Assembly: GCF_900104045.1 (NCBI RefSeq)
Contig: NZ_FNIN01000001.1
Span: 423,318-487,317 of the forward strand
Length of the DNA stretch: 64,000 nt
DNA from: Desulfonauticus submarinus
GTDB taxonomy: Bacteria > Desulfobacterota > Desulfovibrionia > Desulfovibrionales > Desulfonatronovibrionaceae
Direction: 5' to 3'
The notes under the pieces are model-generated. The model worked only from the letters and a program-made list of their open reading frames with translations, ran no database searches and was not told where the DNA came from. Below are positions 35,860-45,883 of this stretch, piece after piece; position 1 is the first letter of the stretch, and the number at the start of each line of letters is the position of its first letter. Both the position numbers and the translations under genes were made by a program.

Positions 35860-36321
35860 ATGGATAAAAATTTACAACAATCTTTAGAAGACTTAATCAA
35901 AGAACAGTGTGCCCTGCACCAATTAGAGTATTGGGGGATAGAAATATCTTTTGGAAGGGGTAAAAAAGGTCTTTTAAGGATATATATAGACAAAGAAAAT
36001 GGTATTACTATAGATGAATTAGCAAAATTTAGTCGAGAATTGGAAGTTGTTTTAGACATAGAAGATATAATTCCAGGTTCTTATAACCTAGAAGTATCTT
36101 CTCCTGGATTAAATAGAAAATTTTTTCATCCTAACCAACTTAAAAGATTTATAGGCCAAAGCATTAAGGTAAAATTAAAAGAACCAATAAATAAACAAAA
36201 AGTATTTAAAGGAAAATTGATAAAAGTAGAGCAAAATATTTTCTTTTTACAAACAGATAAGCAAGAAATAAAAATTGATTTTTTTGAAACAGAAAAAGTA
36301 AATTTAGAATATAAATTTTAG
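35860..36321 (+). CDS. rimP: Ribosome maturation factor RimP
   Basis: A 153-residue RimP (30S assembly). Visible are WGIEISFGRGKKGLLRIYIDKENGITIDELAKFSRELEVVLD in parts and the signature YNLEVSSPGLNRKFFHPNQLKRFIGQ, with an SH3-like C-terminal domain. I place the start at ATG 35860 (MDKNLQQS), where GTGAGGAAG precedes it. An upstream in-frame ATG at 35815 would run through the terminator hairpin. It is first gene of the classic rimP-nusA-infB string. Confidence 0.92.
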   Translation: MDKNLQQSLEDLIKEQCALHQLEYWGIEISFGRGKKGLLRIYIDKENGITIDELAKFSRELEVVLDIEDIIPGSYNLEVSSPGLNRKFFHPNQLKRFIGQSIKVKLKEPINKQKVFKGKLIKVEQNIFFLQTDKQEIKIDFFETEKVNLEYKF

Positions 36322-36338
36322 AAGAAGTGGAGAGAAAA

Positions 36339-37574
36339 ATGAGTTTAGAATTAAAAAAAGTTATTGATCAAATTTCTAAAGATAAAGGTATTGATAGAGA
36401 TTTATTAATTGATACTTTGGAAGAAGCAGTTAGGGTATCTGTTTACAAGAAGTATGGAGATGATATTGACGTTGAAGTCAGTTTTAATGAAGAAACCAAT
36501 GAAATCGAAGTATATCAATTTAAAGTAGTTGTTGAAAATGTAGAAAATCCTAAAAATGAAATATCCCTTCAAGAAGCCAGAACACATGATGAAAACGTAC
36601 AACTTGGAGATGAACTTGGTTTTAAACTAAGTATAGAAGACTTAGGCAGAATAGCAGCACAATCAGCCAAACAAATTATTATTCAAAAAATGCGCGATGC
36701 TGAACAAGAAATTATTTACGAAGAATACAAAGATAGAGTAGGAGAAATTATAAGTGGAATTATTCAACGTAGAGATAAAATGGGATGGATAATTAATTTA
36801 GGAAGAACAGAAGCTTTATTACCAAAAGATGAATTAATTCCTTCTGAGAGATATATAAGAGGAGATAGAATTCAAGCTTATATTATTGAAGTAAAAAAAG
36901 AAGGACGTGGACCTCAAATTATAGTATCTCGTTCTCACCCAGATTACCTTAAAGCTTTATTTCACAGAGAAGTTCCGGAGGTTGCAGACGGAACTGTAAA
37001 GATTATGGCTGTGGCTAGAGATCCTGGTAAAAGAGCTAAAGTTGCTGTGATGACTCAAGACTCTGATGTAGATCCAGTAGGAGCCTGTGTAGGTGTTAAA
37101 GGTTCTCGTATTCATAATATTGTTGCTGAGCTTAAAGGAGAAAAAATAGACATTGTTATCTGGAGCCCAGACATTGCTACTTATGCAGCTAATGCACTCT
37201 CTCCAGCCCGTATCTCCAAAATATTTGTAGATGAGGAAGAAAAAATTCTGGAAGTAATTGTGCCAGATGATCAACTTACTCCAGCTATAGGACAGAGAGG
37301 ACAAAACGTAAAGTTAGCCTCTAAATTGCTAGGTTGGAAAATAGATGTTTATACAGAAACCCGTTATAATCAATTAAACGAAGATAAACGTATTTTAGAA
37401 CAACTTGCAAGTGTAGCTGAAATTCCTATGCAAAACTTTTTAGATGCAGGCTTTGAAAGCCTTGAAGAAATAGAACAAGCAACAGAAGAGGAATTACTTT
37501 CTATAGAAGGGCTTTCTAAAGAAAAACTTAGTGATTTAAAAGCAGCAATTAATCTTTTAAAAACTAACAATTAA
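36339..37574 (+). CDS. nusA: Transcription termination/antitermination factor NusA
   Basis: A 411-residue NusA. It has the N-terminal RNAP-binding domain (to about 130), S1 domain (about 135-200, VGEIISGIIQRRDKMGWIINLGRTEALLP), KH1 (about 215-280, GACVGVKGSRIHNIVAELKGEKIDIV) and KH2 (about 285-345, AIGQRGQNVKLASKLLGWKIDVYTE). A C-terminal helical HhH-like repeat follows (FLDAGFESLEEIEQATEEELLSIEGLS). The ATG 36339 has GGAGAG upstream; an in-frame GTG at 36327 lies on that site. Followed directly by ylxR. Confidence 0.95.
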   Translation: MSLELKKVIDQISKDKGIDRDLLIDTLEEAVRVSVYKKYGDDIDVEVSFNEETNEIEVYQFKVVVENVENPKNEISLQEARTHDENVQLGDELGFKLSIEDLGRIAAQSAKQIIIQKMRDAEQEIIYEEYKDRVGEIISGIIQRRDKMGWIINLGRTEALLPKDELIPSERYIRGDRIQAYIIEVKKEGRGPQIIVSRSHPDYLKALFHREVPEVADGTVKIMAVARDPGKRAKVAVMTQDSDVDPVGACVGVKGSRIHNIVAELKGEKIDIVIWSPDIATYAANALSPARISKIFVDEEEKILEVIVPDDQLTPAIGQRGQNVKLASKLLGWKIDVYTETRYNQLNEDKRILEQLASVAEIPMQNFLDAGFESLEEIEQATEEELLSIEGLSKEKLSDLKAAINLLKTNN

Positions 37575-37805
37575 ATGAAAAAAAGACATGTTCCTATAAG
37601 AATGTGTATAATTTGTAGAAAAAAAGCTCCTAAAAAGGAACTAATAAGGTTCGTGTGTATAATAGAAAATAATAAAAAAAAATTAATAGAAGATATTAAA
37701 CAAACAAAACCAGGAAGAGGTTTTTACGTGTGCAGTCCAAAGTGTAAAGAAAAATTAAATACATTTAAGGGCTGGCTAAAGAAGTGTAAGGGGGTTAAGA
37801 ACTAA
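37575..37805 (+). CDS. YlxR family RNA-binding protein (DUF448)
   Basis: A 76-residue basic protein with the YlxR signature: [22 protein letters not shown] and [15 protein letters not shown]. The four cysteines (C-x2-C and C-x3-C) could bind metal, but the fold is usually described as a putative RNA-binding one. It starts directly after the nusA stop and its own stop overlaps the infB ATG by one base, so all three are coupled. Confidence 0.9.
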   Translation: MKKRHVPIRMCIICRKKAPKKELIRFVCIIENNKKKLIEDIKQTKPGRGFYVCSPKCKEKLNTFKGWLKKCKGVKN

Positions 37806-40534
37806 TGGCTAAAAAACGTGTTCGAGATTTGGCAAAAGAACTTGATGTATCTACAAAAGAAATTATTCAAATTTCAAGAGAATTAGGAATTCAAGTAAAA
37901 AGCCATATGAGTGGACTTACTGAAGAAGAAATTACAGCAATTACAGAAAAATTTAAAACCAAAAAGGAAAATAAAGAACAAATAGTAAAACGAAAAGCCC
38001 CTGATGGAGTTATTATAAGAAGAAGAAAGCAAACCAAATCACAAAAAAAAGAAACTACTAAAGAACCTACTCCAGATAAAGAAGAAAAAAAAATAGAATC
38101 TAAAAAAAGCCCAGAAAAAAAAGAAACTAGAGAAGTTAAGGCGAGAATTATTTCCACCCCAAAAGCCAGTCCTGTTAAAGAAAAATCTGTTGAAACAGAA
38201 AAAAAAGAAAAACAATTAGAAATAAAACCCAAAGATTCTCCCCAAAAAGAAGAAAAAAGGCCCAAGAAAGAAGAATCAAAACCTAAAGAAAAGAAAAAAA
38301 TTAAAAAAAGAAAAAGATTTTCTGGAAAAAAAGAAGAAATAAAACCTAAAGTAAAAGTTATTGCACGACCAGAACCAAAACCTGAAGAACCTAAAAAAGA
38401 AGAATCACCTAAACAGAAGATAGAAAAATCAGTTGCTTCTACCACAAAGCCATCTACCCTAACACCCCCTAAAGAAACAAAAGAAGTAAAAGAAAAGAAA
38501 AAGACCAAAAAGAAAGGAAAAGCTGGGTGGACAGAAAAAGATATATTTGAGGAGAAGAAAAAGAAGAAAGGTAAGAAAATCCTAAAAGAAAAAAGTGCTA
38601 AACGCGTAGTAGATTTTTCTGATTTCTATGAAGAAGAAAAGGAAGAGGTCTTAGAACCTATTATAGAAGAAACCCCAAAACCAAAAGAAACAAGCAAAAA
38701 GAAAAAAACTAAAGGCAAAAAAACTGACAAAAAAGAAGACAAACCATCAGCTATTTCTACTCAACCAATTAAAAGTTCAAAGAAAAAAATTAAAATAGAA
38801 GAAGCTATAAGAGTAGCAGAACTAGCTCAAAAAATGGGAGTAAAGGCTCAAGATATTATAAAAATTCTCCTCTCTCTTGGAATTATGGCCACTATTAATC
38901 AATCTATTGATATAGATACTGCTTCATTAGTAGCAGCAGAATTTGGATTTGAAGTAGAAAAGAAAGGTTTCTCAGAAGAAGATTATTTACTTGCCAAACA
39001 AGAAGATAAACCCGAAGACCTTAAACCAAGACCACCTGTTGTGACTATTATGGGACATGTAGATCATGGAAAAACTTCTCTACTTGATGCTATCCGCAAA
39101 TCTAATATTACCGCAAAAGAAGCAGGTGGAATTACCCAACATATTGGAGCTTATTATGTAAAAACTCCAAAAGGCGATTTGGTTTTCTTAGATACTCCAG
39201 GACATGAAGCATTTACAGCCATGCGCGCTAGAGGAGCTCAAGTAACAGACATTGTAATTTTAGTTGTAGCTGCAGATGATGGAGTAATGGATCAAACTAG
39301 AGAAGCAATAAATCACGCCAAAGCAGCCAATGTACCCATTGTAGTAGCAGTGAATAAAATAGACAAAGAAGGAGCTAATCCTGAAAGAGTAAAAAGAGAA
39401 TTAGCAGAACTAGGACTTATCCCAGAAGATTGGGGCGGAGAAACCATTTTTACAGAAGTATCAGCTAAAAAAAGAATTGGTTTAGATGATTTATTAGAAA
39501 TGGTTTTACTACAAGCTGAAGTTCTAGAATTAAAAGCAAATCCTAACAAACCTGCTAGAGGATATATTATTGAGGCCAAACTAGATAAAGGTCGAGGTCC
39601 TGTAGCAACAGTGTTAATAAAAGAAGGAACCTTACATCAAGGAGATGCCTTTGTCTGTGGGCTTAGATCAGGAAAAATAAGAGCCATATTAAATGATCAA
39701 GGCAAAAAACTTAAAAAAGCTGGTCCTTCTATGCCTGTAGAAATCCAAGGCATTGACGGAGTACCAAATGCAGGTGAAGAACTAATTGTAGTAGAAAATG
39801 AAAAAATTGCCAGAAAAATAGCAGAAAATCGTCAAACCAAACAAAGAGAAAAAGATTTAGCTAAAAAGAACAAAATTACTCTAGAAAGCTTCTTACAAGC
39901 TAAATTGGATGGAGAAGCTAAAAATCTAAATCTAGTTTTAAAAACAGATGTTCAAGGCTCTTTAGAAGCAGTAAAAGACGCGTTACTAAAACTCTCCTCA
40001 GATGAAGTAAAAATAAATATTGTTCACGGAGGAACTGGCGCTATCTCGGAAACAGACATTATGCTTGCTGCTGCATCTTCTGCTATTATTATTGGATTCA
40101 ATATCAGACCTACTGCAAAAGTAAAAGAAGTAGCTGAAAAAGAGAACGTAGAAATACGATTTTATGATATCATTTATAATCTTGTAAACGACATAAAAGA
40201 TGCTATGGCTGGCATGTTGGCCCCTGTAATCAAAGAAGAGTATCTTGGACAAGCAGAAGTATTACAAACATTTAATGTACCAAAAGTTGGTACTGTCGCT
40301 GGATGTATGGTAGTAGATGGAAAACTTATGCGTAATGCAAAAATAAGATTAATAAGAGATGGTGTTGTTATTTATACTGGAAAACTCAATTCTCTAAAAA
40401 GATTTAAAGATGATGTAAAAGAAGTTCAAAAAGGATATGAGTGTGGAGTTGGATTAGAAAATTACAATGATATTAAAGTGGGAGATATTATTGAAGCTTT
40501 TCAAGAAGTAGAAGAAAAAGCAAATATAGAATAA
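37805..40534 (+). CDS. infB: Translation initiation factor IF-2
   Basis: A 909-residue IF-2. An N-terminal IF2N module (1-50: [29 protein letters not shown]) is followed by about 250 residues of Lys/Glu-rich linker and a second IF2N module (about 325-385). The GTPase domain has [12 protein letters not shown] (G1), [20 protein letters not shown] (G3) and AVNKIDKEG (G4). The C-terminal domains II-IV end in [10 protein letters not shown] and [27 protein letters not shown]. It delivers initiator tRNA. The charged linker also produces a long antisense shadow ORF, which is not a gene. Confidence 0.96.
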   Translation: MAKKRVRDLAKELDVSTKEIIQISRELGIQVKSHMSGLTEEEITAITEKFKTKKENKEQIVKRKAPDGVIIRRRKQTKSQKKETTKEPTPDKEEKKIESKKSPEKKETREVKARIISTPKASPVKEKSVETEKKEKQLEIKPKDSPQKEEKRPKKEESKPKEKKKIKKRKRFSGKKEEIKPKVKVIARPEPKPEEPKKEESPKQKIEKSVASTTKPSTLTPPKETKEVKEKKKTKKKGKAGWTEKDIFEEKKKKKGKKILKEKSAKRVVDFSDFYEEEKEEVLEPIIEETPKPKETSKKKKTKGKKTDKKEDKPSAISTQPIKSSKKKIKIEEAIRVAELAQKMGVKAQDIIKILLSLGIMATINQSIDIDTASLVAAEFGFEVEKKGFSEEDYLLAKQEDKPEDLKPRPPVVTIMGHVDHGKTSLLDAIRKSNITAKEAGGITQHIGAYYVKTPKGDLVFLDTPGHEAFTAMRARGAQVTDIVILVVAADDGVMDQTREAINHAKAANVPIVVAVNKIDKEGANPERVKRELAELGLIPEDWGGETIFTEVSAKKRIGLDDLLEMVLLQAEVLELKANPNKPARGYIIEAKLDKGRGPVATVLIKEGTLHQGDAFVCGLRSGKIRAILNDQGKKLKKAGPSMPVEIQGIDGVPNAGEELIVVENEKIARKIAENRQTKQREKDLAKKNKITLESFLQAKLDGEAKNLNLVLKTDVQGSLEAVKDALLKLSSDEVKINIVHGGTGAISETDIMLAAASSAIIIGFNIRPTAKVKEVAEKENVEIRFYDIIYNLVNDIKDAMAGMLAPVIKEEYLGQAEVLQTFNVPKVGTVAGCMVVDGKLMRNAKIRLIRDGVVIYTGKLNSLKRFKDDVKEVQKGYECGVGLENYNDIKVGDIIEAFQEVEEKANIE

Positions 40535-40543
40535 TATCGAGCA

Positions 40544-40831
40544 ATGCTAATAGGAGTTTTAAAAATAAAATTTAAGCTACATGCTGTTTTCTCTTTAAAA
40601 GAAAAGAGAAAAATTGCTCAAAGTTTAAAACAAAAAATAAAAAATAAATATAATATAGCAATAGCAGAGGTTAATCATCAAGATAGTCTAGATTTTTTAG
40701 AATTTGGTATTGTAACTATTAGCAATAAAATGAATCAAATAGAATCAATTTTAAAGAAAGTACAAAATTATATTGAAGCAATGAGTTCAGAAGAAATTAT
40801 TGAAATACATACAGACTTTTTTGGATATTAA
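40544..40831 (+). CDS. DUF503 (YlxP) family protein
   Basis: A 95-residue protein with the DUF503 pattern (LHAVFSLKEKRKIAQSLKQKIKNKYNIAIAEVNHQDSL...LEFGIVTISN). It is regularly found between infB and rbfA, and it is here too (9 bp after infB, 5 bp before rbfA). The function is unknown; a ribosome-assembly role is suggested by context only. Confidence 0.88.
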   Translation: MLIGVLKIKFKLHAVFSLKEKRKIAQSLKQKIKNKYNIAIAEVNHQDSLDFLEFGIVTISNKMNQIESILKKVQNYIEAMSSEEIIEIHTDFFGY

Positions 40832-40836
40832 ATATT

Positions 40837-41154
40837 ATGAATCAAAAATCATTTAAAAAACTACGCTTAGCTGAAGAAATAAAAGAAAGTTTATCTAAAA
40901 CTATAATAGAAGAAGCCAATGACGAATCCTTTATTGGTATAACGATTACAGGAGTGAAACTAAGTTCAGATTTAAGAAAAGCCATTATTTTATACACCTA
41001 TTTTAAAGGAAAAAGCGAAACTATTAATCATAAATTAAATAAGGCTAAAGGATTCTTTCGTTCTTGTTTAGCCAAGAAAATAAGAACAAAATATATTCCA
41101 GAATTAGAATTTATCTGGGACGAATATCTGGAAACTATGTTCTATGAAAGATAA
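40837..41154 (+). CDS. rbfA: 30S ribosome-binding factor RbfA
   Basis: A 105-residue protein resembling RbfA: FKKLRLAEEIKESLSKTIIEEANDE, ITGVKLSSDLRKAIILYTYF and ELEFIWDEYLE, which has the KH-like fold core. It assists 16S 5'-helix maturation. It lacks the extended C-terminal tail of E. coli RbfA and is on the short side. The stop overlaps the start of the DHH phosphoesterase gene by 11 bp. Confidence 0.88.
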   Translation: MNQKSFKKLRLAEEIKESLSKTIIEEANDESFIGITITGVKLSSDLRKAIILYTYFKGKSETINHKLNKAKGFFRSCLAKKIRTKYIPELEFIWDEYLETMFYER

Positions 41155-42100
41155 AAAAAAGATTATTCAAACTCTACAACAAGACAATAACTTTTTAGTT
41201 GTTTCTCATTTAAATCCAGATGGAGATGCCATAGGTTCTAGCGTCGCCTTAGGATTTATCTTAAAAAAACTAAATAAAAATTTTAGTTTATATAATGCAT
41301 CTGGACTTCCAGAAAAATTTTCTTGGTTAAAATTACCTAAAAAATTCTGCAACACCCTTCCTCCACAAAAACCTAAATGGATTATTATTCTAGATTGTGG
41401 AGACAAAAATAGAATGGGAGATGAAATCTTACCTTGGTTAGAAACTTGTAAAACTATAAATATGGATCATCACTTACACAATCCTTTATTTGGGTCTTTA
41501 AATCTTGTAAATGAAAACGCTTCGTGTGTAGGAGAAATAATAGCAGATCTTTGTGTAGACTTAAACATAGAAATAACAGGAGCATTAGCAGAAGCAATTT
41601 ATTTAGCTATTATAAGTGATACAGGATACTTCACTTACAGTAATACTACTAGCTATGCCCATTTTATAACTTCTAAAATGATTGAACAGGGTTTAAATGT
41701 AGGAAAAATTAACTCTATTCTAAGCCAAACATGGTCTCTTAATAAAATAAAATTAATGTCTTTAGTTTTAGAGACAACAGAATTATTCCAAAGTGGAGAA
41801 ATAGCAGTAATACAAATTACACAAAGTATGTTTAAAAAAACAAATACAGGGCCTGAAGATTGTGAAGGATTCATTAATTATATAAGAAACATAAAAAAAG
41901 TAAAAGTTGCTGTTAGTCTAAGAGAAGAAAAAGACAACACTATAAAATTTAGTTTAAGATCATATGATAAGGTAAATGTGCAACAAATTGCCTCAAACTT
42001 AGGTGGTGGTGGGCACAAAAATGCAGCGGGTGGAATTTTAAAATGTTCTTTAAATGAAGCAAAAAAAATAATAATAAATGAGATAAGAAAAGTATTATGA
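41144..42100 (+). CDS. nrnA: DHH-family phosphoesterase (NrnA-type nanoRNase/pAp phosphatase)
   Basis: A 318-residue DHH/DHHA1 protein. The N-terminal motifs are VVSHLNPDGDAIGSSVALG, the central DCGDKNRM, MDHHLHN (DHH) and IYLAIISDTGYFTYSNT. The DHHA1 C-terminus includes LGGGGHKNAAGGIL. It degrades short oligoribonucleotides and pAp. It is in its usual place between rbfA and truB, and its stop overlaps truB by ATGA. The gene symbol rests on family and synteny. Confidence 0.88.
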   Translation: MKDKKKIIQTLQQDNNFLVVSHLNPDGDAIGSSVALGFILKKLNKNFSLYNASGLPEKFSWLKLPKKFCNTLPPQKPKWIIILDCGDKNRMGDEILPWLETCKTINMDHHLHNPLFGSLNLVNENASCVGEIIADLCVDLNIEITGALAEAIYLAIISDTGYFTYSNTTSYAHFITSKMIEQGLNVGKINSILSQTWSLNKIKLMSLVLETTELFQSGEIAVIQITQSMFKKTNTGPEDCEGFINYIRNIKKVKVAVSLREEKDNTIKFSLRSYDKVNVQQIASNLGGGGHKNAAGGILKCSLNEAKKIIINEIRKVL

Positions 42101-42987
42101 AATTAAATGGTCTGCTTCTTTTAAATAAACCTAAAAATATTACTTCTACTGCATGTTTAAATAAAATTAAATATCACTTTAAAATAAAAAAAATAGGTCA
42201 TGGAGGAACTCTAGACCCATTAGCAACAGGCTTACTCTTAGTTTTTATTGGGCAGGCAACAAAACTATCCCCTTTTCTAATGCACAATAAAAAAACTTAT
42301 GAAGGTATATTAGAACTTGGAAAAACTTCTCCTAGTTATGATCTTGGAAGCGAGGTTTCTACATCTGGCTCTTGGGAAAATATAGATCCAAAACTTATCC
42401 ATAAGGAAATAAAGGCATGGGAACTTTTAACATCCCAAGAAGTTCCTCCTGTTTCTGCTGCAAAATACAAAGGAAAACCTCTTTACTTTCATTTTAGAAA
42501 AGGCAAAGATGTGCCTGTGAAGCACAAAAAAATAAATATTTTTTATGCAGAGGTAATTAAAACAGAGCTCCCCTATGTGCATTTTAAGGTTAGCTGTAGT
42601 GCTGGCACTTATATTCGTTCCCTGGCCCACAGCCTGGGGAAACGATTAGGGTGCGGAGCTATTTTGGTGGAACTTAAAAGGACAGAATGTACGCCTTTTA
42701 AGTTAGAAAATGCTTACTCTCTAGCTAAAGTACTGGAAGGAGACTTAAATAAGTTTGTTCTAAGTATTCCAGAAGCCCTATTTGACTGGCCTCAAATAAA
42801 GGTCAACGATTACCTAGCAAGGCGTTTAAAAAATGGGGCTATATTAGATGCTAGAGAAGTAAGTTTACCTCCAAAACAAGGGCAACGGGCTTTATTTTTA
42901 ACTACAAAAAATGAGCCTATTGCCATTATGGAGTGCATTGACGAGCTAAACCCAAAATGGAAAATACTTAGGGGACTCTGGAATTAA
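42097..42987 (+). CDS. truB: tRNA pseudouridine-55 synthase
   Basis: A 296-residue TruB. The catalytic motif reads KIGHGGTLDPLATGLLLVFIG (Asp in GTLDPLA), with motif II TYEGILELGKTSPSYD, ISCSAGTYIRSLAHSLGKRLGCGAIL-like block VSCSAGTYIRSLAHSLG, and a C-terminal PUA-like domain. It modifies U55 in tRNA T-loops. It overlaps nrnA by 4 bp and is 24 bp before rpsO. Confidence 0.95.
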   Translation: MKLNGLLLLNKPKNITSTACLNKIKYHFKIKKIGHGGTLDPLATGLLLVFIGQATKLSPFLMHNKKTYEGILELGKTSPSYDLGSEVSTSGSWENIDPKLIHKEIKAWELLTSQEVPPVSAAKYKGKPLYFHFRKGKDVPVKHKKINIFYAEVIKTELPYVHFKVSCSAGTYIRSLAHSLGKRLGCGAILVELKRTECTPFKLENAYSLAKVLEGDLNKFVLSIPEALFDWPQIKVNDYLARRLKNGAILDAREVSLPPKQGQRALFLTTKNEPIAIMECIDELNPKWKILRGLWN

Positions 42988-43011
42988 AATCATAAAAAGG
43001 AGGTTATTGCT

Positions 43012-43281
43012 GTGGTAATGACATCAGAGGAAAAGGCAAAAATTATTGAAGAGTTTAAAAGACATGATGGAGACACTGGTTCTCCTGAAGTGCAAATTGC
43101 TCTACTGACTGCTAGGATTAAGTATTTAACAGAACATTTTAAAGTACACAAAAAAGATGTCCATTCCAGAATGGGTCTTTTAAAACTAGTTGGTCGTAGA
43201 AGAGGCCTACTTACTTATTTAAAGAAAAAAGATATTGAACGTTATAGAGCAATTATCAAAAAATTAGGCCTAAGAAAATAA
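43012..43281 (+). CDS. rpsO: 30S ribosomal protein S15
   Basis: An 89-residue S15 with [54 protein letters not shown] in adjoining pieces. The start is probably GTG 43012, since AAGGAGG (42997-43003) lies 8 nt upstream; ATG 43018 would put it 14 nt away. S15 normally represses its own translation. truB and pnp flank it as in E. coli. Confidence 0.96.
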   Translation: MVMTSEEKAKIIEEFKRHDGDTGSPEVQIALLTARIKYLTEHFKVHKKDVHSRMGLLKLVGRRRGLLTYLKKKDIERYRAIIKKLGLRK

Positions 43282-43291
43282 GTTTTAAACT

Positions 43292-43326
43292 AGTCTAGGC
43301 AGGCGGATAATTGGCCTGCCTAAACT
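43292..43326 (+). promoter_or_regulatory. rpsO-pnp intergenic hairpin
   Basis: TAGGCAGGC (43296-43304), a 9-nt loop and GCCTGCCTA (43314-43322), extended by AGT/ACT. No U-tract follows, so it is unlikely to be a terminator. In E. coli the equivalent position holds an RNase III processing hairpin that controls pnp; this may act likewise. Confidence 0.65.
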
Positions 43327-43398
43327 AAAATAATTCAAATTCCCTTCCAACCATAATCAAAAAGAGAATTTTAGGAAAAAAGAGAGGAAAATAAATTT

Positions 43399-45606
43399 AT
43401 GAGTACAGTTAAAGTAAGTGCTCCCTATGGAGAACAAGAAATAATTTTAGAATATGGACGATTAGCTTTACAAGCCAACGGTGCTATCTGGGCCCAATGG
43501 GGAGATACTGTGGTTTTAGTGACTGCTGTTGGACAAAAAATAGAACATCGTCCTGATTTTATGCCCCTTACTGTTAATTATCAAGAAATGTCCTATGCTG
43601 CAGGACGCATTCCTGGAGGATATTTTAGGCGTGAAATAGGAAGACCTAGTGAAAGAGAAACTTTGGTGTCTAGACTAATAGACAGGCCAATAAGACCTTT
43701 ATTTCCCAAAGGGCTCACTCATGAGGTTCAAATAATAGCCACTGTTTTATCTGCTGACACAATACATGATCCAGATATTTTAGCAATGACTGGAGCTTCA
43801 GCAGCACTTACTATTTCTGAAATTCCCTTTTTAGGACCAATTGCAGGCATTAGAGTAGGATATATTAACGAAGAATTTATTTTAAATCCGAATGCAGAAC
43901 AATTAAAACAAAGCACTCTTAATCTAGTAATGGCCTGCACTGATAAAGGTGTGGTAATGGTTGAGGGTGGAGCCAGTTTTGTTCCAGAAGAATTATTAGC
44001 TGAAGCTATTGAATGGGGACAAAAACAGGCCATTCCTATTTTAGAAGCTCAAAAAGAGCTTCAAGAAAAATGTGGACAACCCAAAATAGAGTTTAATCCT
44101 CCCGAAGTTCCTCAGGATTTCAAACAACAAGTAAAAGAGTTAGTTTACAATAAATTAGAACAGGCTTTAAATATCCCTGAAAAATTAAAACGAAAACAAG
44201 CTAAAAAAGAAGTAAAAGAGGAAATAAAAACTTCCTTAAGTGAAATTTTAACTGAATCTCCTGAATATGAAGCTTATCTTTCTGAAGTTTTAGAAGAATT
44301 AGAAAAAGAAATTGTTCGGAAAAAAATTGTTCAAACTCAAACAAGAATAGATGGACGAGACCTTACAACTGTCCGTCCTTTAAATATAGAAGTAGGTATA
44401 CTCCCCAGAACTCACGGCTCTGCTATTTTTGCCAGAGGAGAAACAAAAGTTCTTAGCATAGCCACTTTAGGCAGCACATCAGATGAACAACGCGTTGAAA
44501 CCTTAGCTGGTGACAGCAGTAAAAGATTTATGCTTCATTACAATTTTCCACCTTATTGTGTGGGAGAAGTAAAACCACTTAGGGGTCCTTCCAGAAGAGA
44601 AATTGGGCATGGAGCATTAGCAGAACGCGCCTTAACTCCTGTGCTTCCTTCAGAGGAAGAATTTCCTTTTACCTTAAGAATCGTTTCCGAAGTTATGGAA
44701 AGTAATGGCTCTTCCTCAATGGCCACTGTATGTGGAGGCTCTTTAGCTCTTATGGATGCAGGAGTACCAATAAAAGACCATGTTGCTGGCATTGCCATGG
44801 GTCTTATTAAAGAAAATGAAAATTACTATATTTTAACAGATATTTTAGGAGATGAGGATCATCTAGGAGATATGGACTTTAAAGTAGCTGGAACTATTAC
44901 TGGTGTTACTGCCATTCAAATGGACTTAAAAATCACAGGAATTCCAAGTGAAATTATGAAAAAAGCCCTCCTCCAGGCCAGAGAGGCGCGTCTTCATATA
45001 TTAGATACAATGAAAAAAGTTTTAGCCAAACCTAGAACAGAGGTATCTCCTTATGCTCCTAAAATGACCACAATAGAAGTAGCTCCTGATAGAATAAGAG
45101 ATATTATAGGACCTATGGGTAAAACTATTAAAGCCATTACTGCTGCTACAAATGCTACTATAGACATTGAAGAAAGTGGCAAAATAACTATCTTTGCTCC
45201 TAATAAAGAAGCACTAGATAAAACAGTAGAGATGATTTTATATTTTAATCAAAAACCAGAATTAGGAAAAAATTATTCTGGGTTGGTAAAAAAAATCTTA
45301 GACTTTGGAGCAGTGGTAGAAATCTTACCTGGAGTAGATGGGCTTCTACATATATCTCAATTAGCAGATCATAAAGTAAGTAATGTTGAAGATATCCTAA
45401 AAGTAGGAGATACTGTCAAAGTAAAAGTTGTAGAAATAGACAGCACAGGAAAAATAAGGCTTAGCAAAATTGCAGTAGTAAGAGAAGAAAATGGAGAAAA
45501 GATAGATTTAAAAGATTATGCTCAACCAAAACCTAGACAACATTCAGGCAAAGGTCATCGTTCCTCTGGAGGAAAGCGCAATTTTAACCGAGGAAATCAA
45601 CGCTAA
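43399..45606 (+). CDS. pnp: Polyribonucleotide nucleotidyltransferase (PNPase)
   Basis: A 735-residue phosphorolytic exoribonuclease with two RNase PH domains (about 10-145 and 315-540). The second contains GETKVLSIATLGS, GPSRREIGHGALAERAL and GDEDHLGDMDFKVAGT (catalytic aspartates), with the alpha-helical linker between. The C-terminal KH domain (about 560-610; IRDIIGPMGKTIKAITAAT) and S1 domain (about 625-695; VEILPGVDGLLHISQLA) are present. The last 25 residues are basic. The gene is separated from rpsO by a likely processing hairpin. Confidence 0.96.
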   Translation: MSTVKVSAPYGEQEIILEYGRLALQANGAIWAQWGDTVVLVTAVGQKIEHRPDFMPLTVNYQEMSYAAGRIPGGYFRREIGRPSERETLVSRLIDRPIRPLFPKGLTHEVQIIATVLSADTIHDPDILAMTGASAALTISEIPFLGPIAGIRVGYINEEFILNPNAEQLKQSTLNLVMACTDKGVVMVEGGASFVPEELLAEAIEWGQKQAIPILEAQKELQEKCGQPKIEFNPPEVPQDFKQQVKELVYNKLEQALNIPEKLKRKQAKKEVKEEIKTSLSEILTESPEYEAYLSEVLEELEKEIVRKKIVQTQTRIDGRDLTTVRPLNIEVGILPRTHGSAIFARGETKVLSIATLGSTSDEQRVETLAGDSSKRFMLHYNFPPYCVGEVKPLRGPSRREIGHGALAERALTPVLPSEEEFPFTLRIVSEVMESNGSSSMATVCGGSLALMDAGVPIKDHVAGIAMGLIKENENYYILTDILGDEDHLGDMDFKVAGTITGVTAIQMDLKITGIPSEIMKKALLQAREARLHILDTMKKVLAKPRTEVSPYAPKMTTIEVAPDRIRDIIGPMGKTIKAITAATNATIDIEESGKITIFAPNKEALDKTVEMILYFNQKPELGKNYSGLVKKILDFGAVVEILPGVDGLLHISQLADHKVSNVEDILKVGDTVKVKVVEIDSTGKIRLSKIAVVREENGEKIDLKDYAQPKPRQHSGKGHRSSGGKRNFNRGNQR

Positions 45607-45617
45607 GGAGGCTATTT

Positions 45618-45851
45618 ATGCCTATATTTGAATTTAAATGCATGAAGTGTGGTCATATCCAAGAATTTATCTTAAAAAATAATGATGAAGCAATAGAGTT
45701 AAAATGCGAAAAATGCGGAGGAGAAGAACTTAGTAGAATTTTAAGTCAAGTCTCCTATACTGTCTCTTCTCCTTCAGGAAAAGCAACCTTAACTAGTAAA
45801 CGTTGTGGATCTAATTCTTGTACTACTATGACCTTACCTGGCTCAGATTAA
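45618..45851 (+). CDS. FmdB-type zinc ribbon protein
   Basis: A 77-residue small protein beginning MPIFEFKCMKCGHIQEFI, with cysteines C8, C11, C30 and C33 forming a zinc ribbon. A Ser/Thr/Cys-rich tail (KRCGSNSCTTMTLPGSD) follows. FmdB-like regulators are widespread and mostly uncharacterised. GGAGG precedes ATG 45618; it follows pnp by 11 bp and ends the operon before a terminator. Confidence 0.85.
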   Translation: MPIFEFKCMKCGHIQEFILKNNDEAIELKCEKCGGEELSRILSQVSYTVSSPSGKATLTSKRCGSNSCTTMTLPGSD

Positions 45852-45856
45852 AAAAA

Positions 45857-45882
45857 ATAAGGCAGGATAATTCCTGCCTTTT
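45857..45882. terminator. Bidirectional terminator between the zinc-ribbon gene and tmcA
   Basis: AAGGCAGGA and TCCTGCCTT (45859-45880) form a stem with a small TAAT-type loop, flanked by an A-run on the left and TTT on the right. It separates two convergent operons. Confidence 0.85.
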
Positions 45883-45883
45883 A

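Noticed and set aside
37891..38508. 205-codon minus-strand ORF opposite infB
   Set aside because: It is an antisense shadow of the Lys/Glu-rich linker of IF-2, giving a Phe/Ser-rich product with no ribosome site or domain.
43292..43326. rpsO-pnp hairpin as a terminator
   Set aside because: No T-run follows; pnp would need a separate promoter. A processing or regulatory hairpin is more likely.
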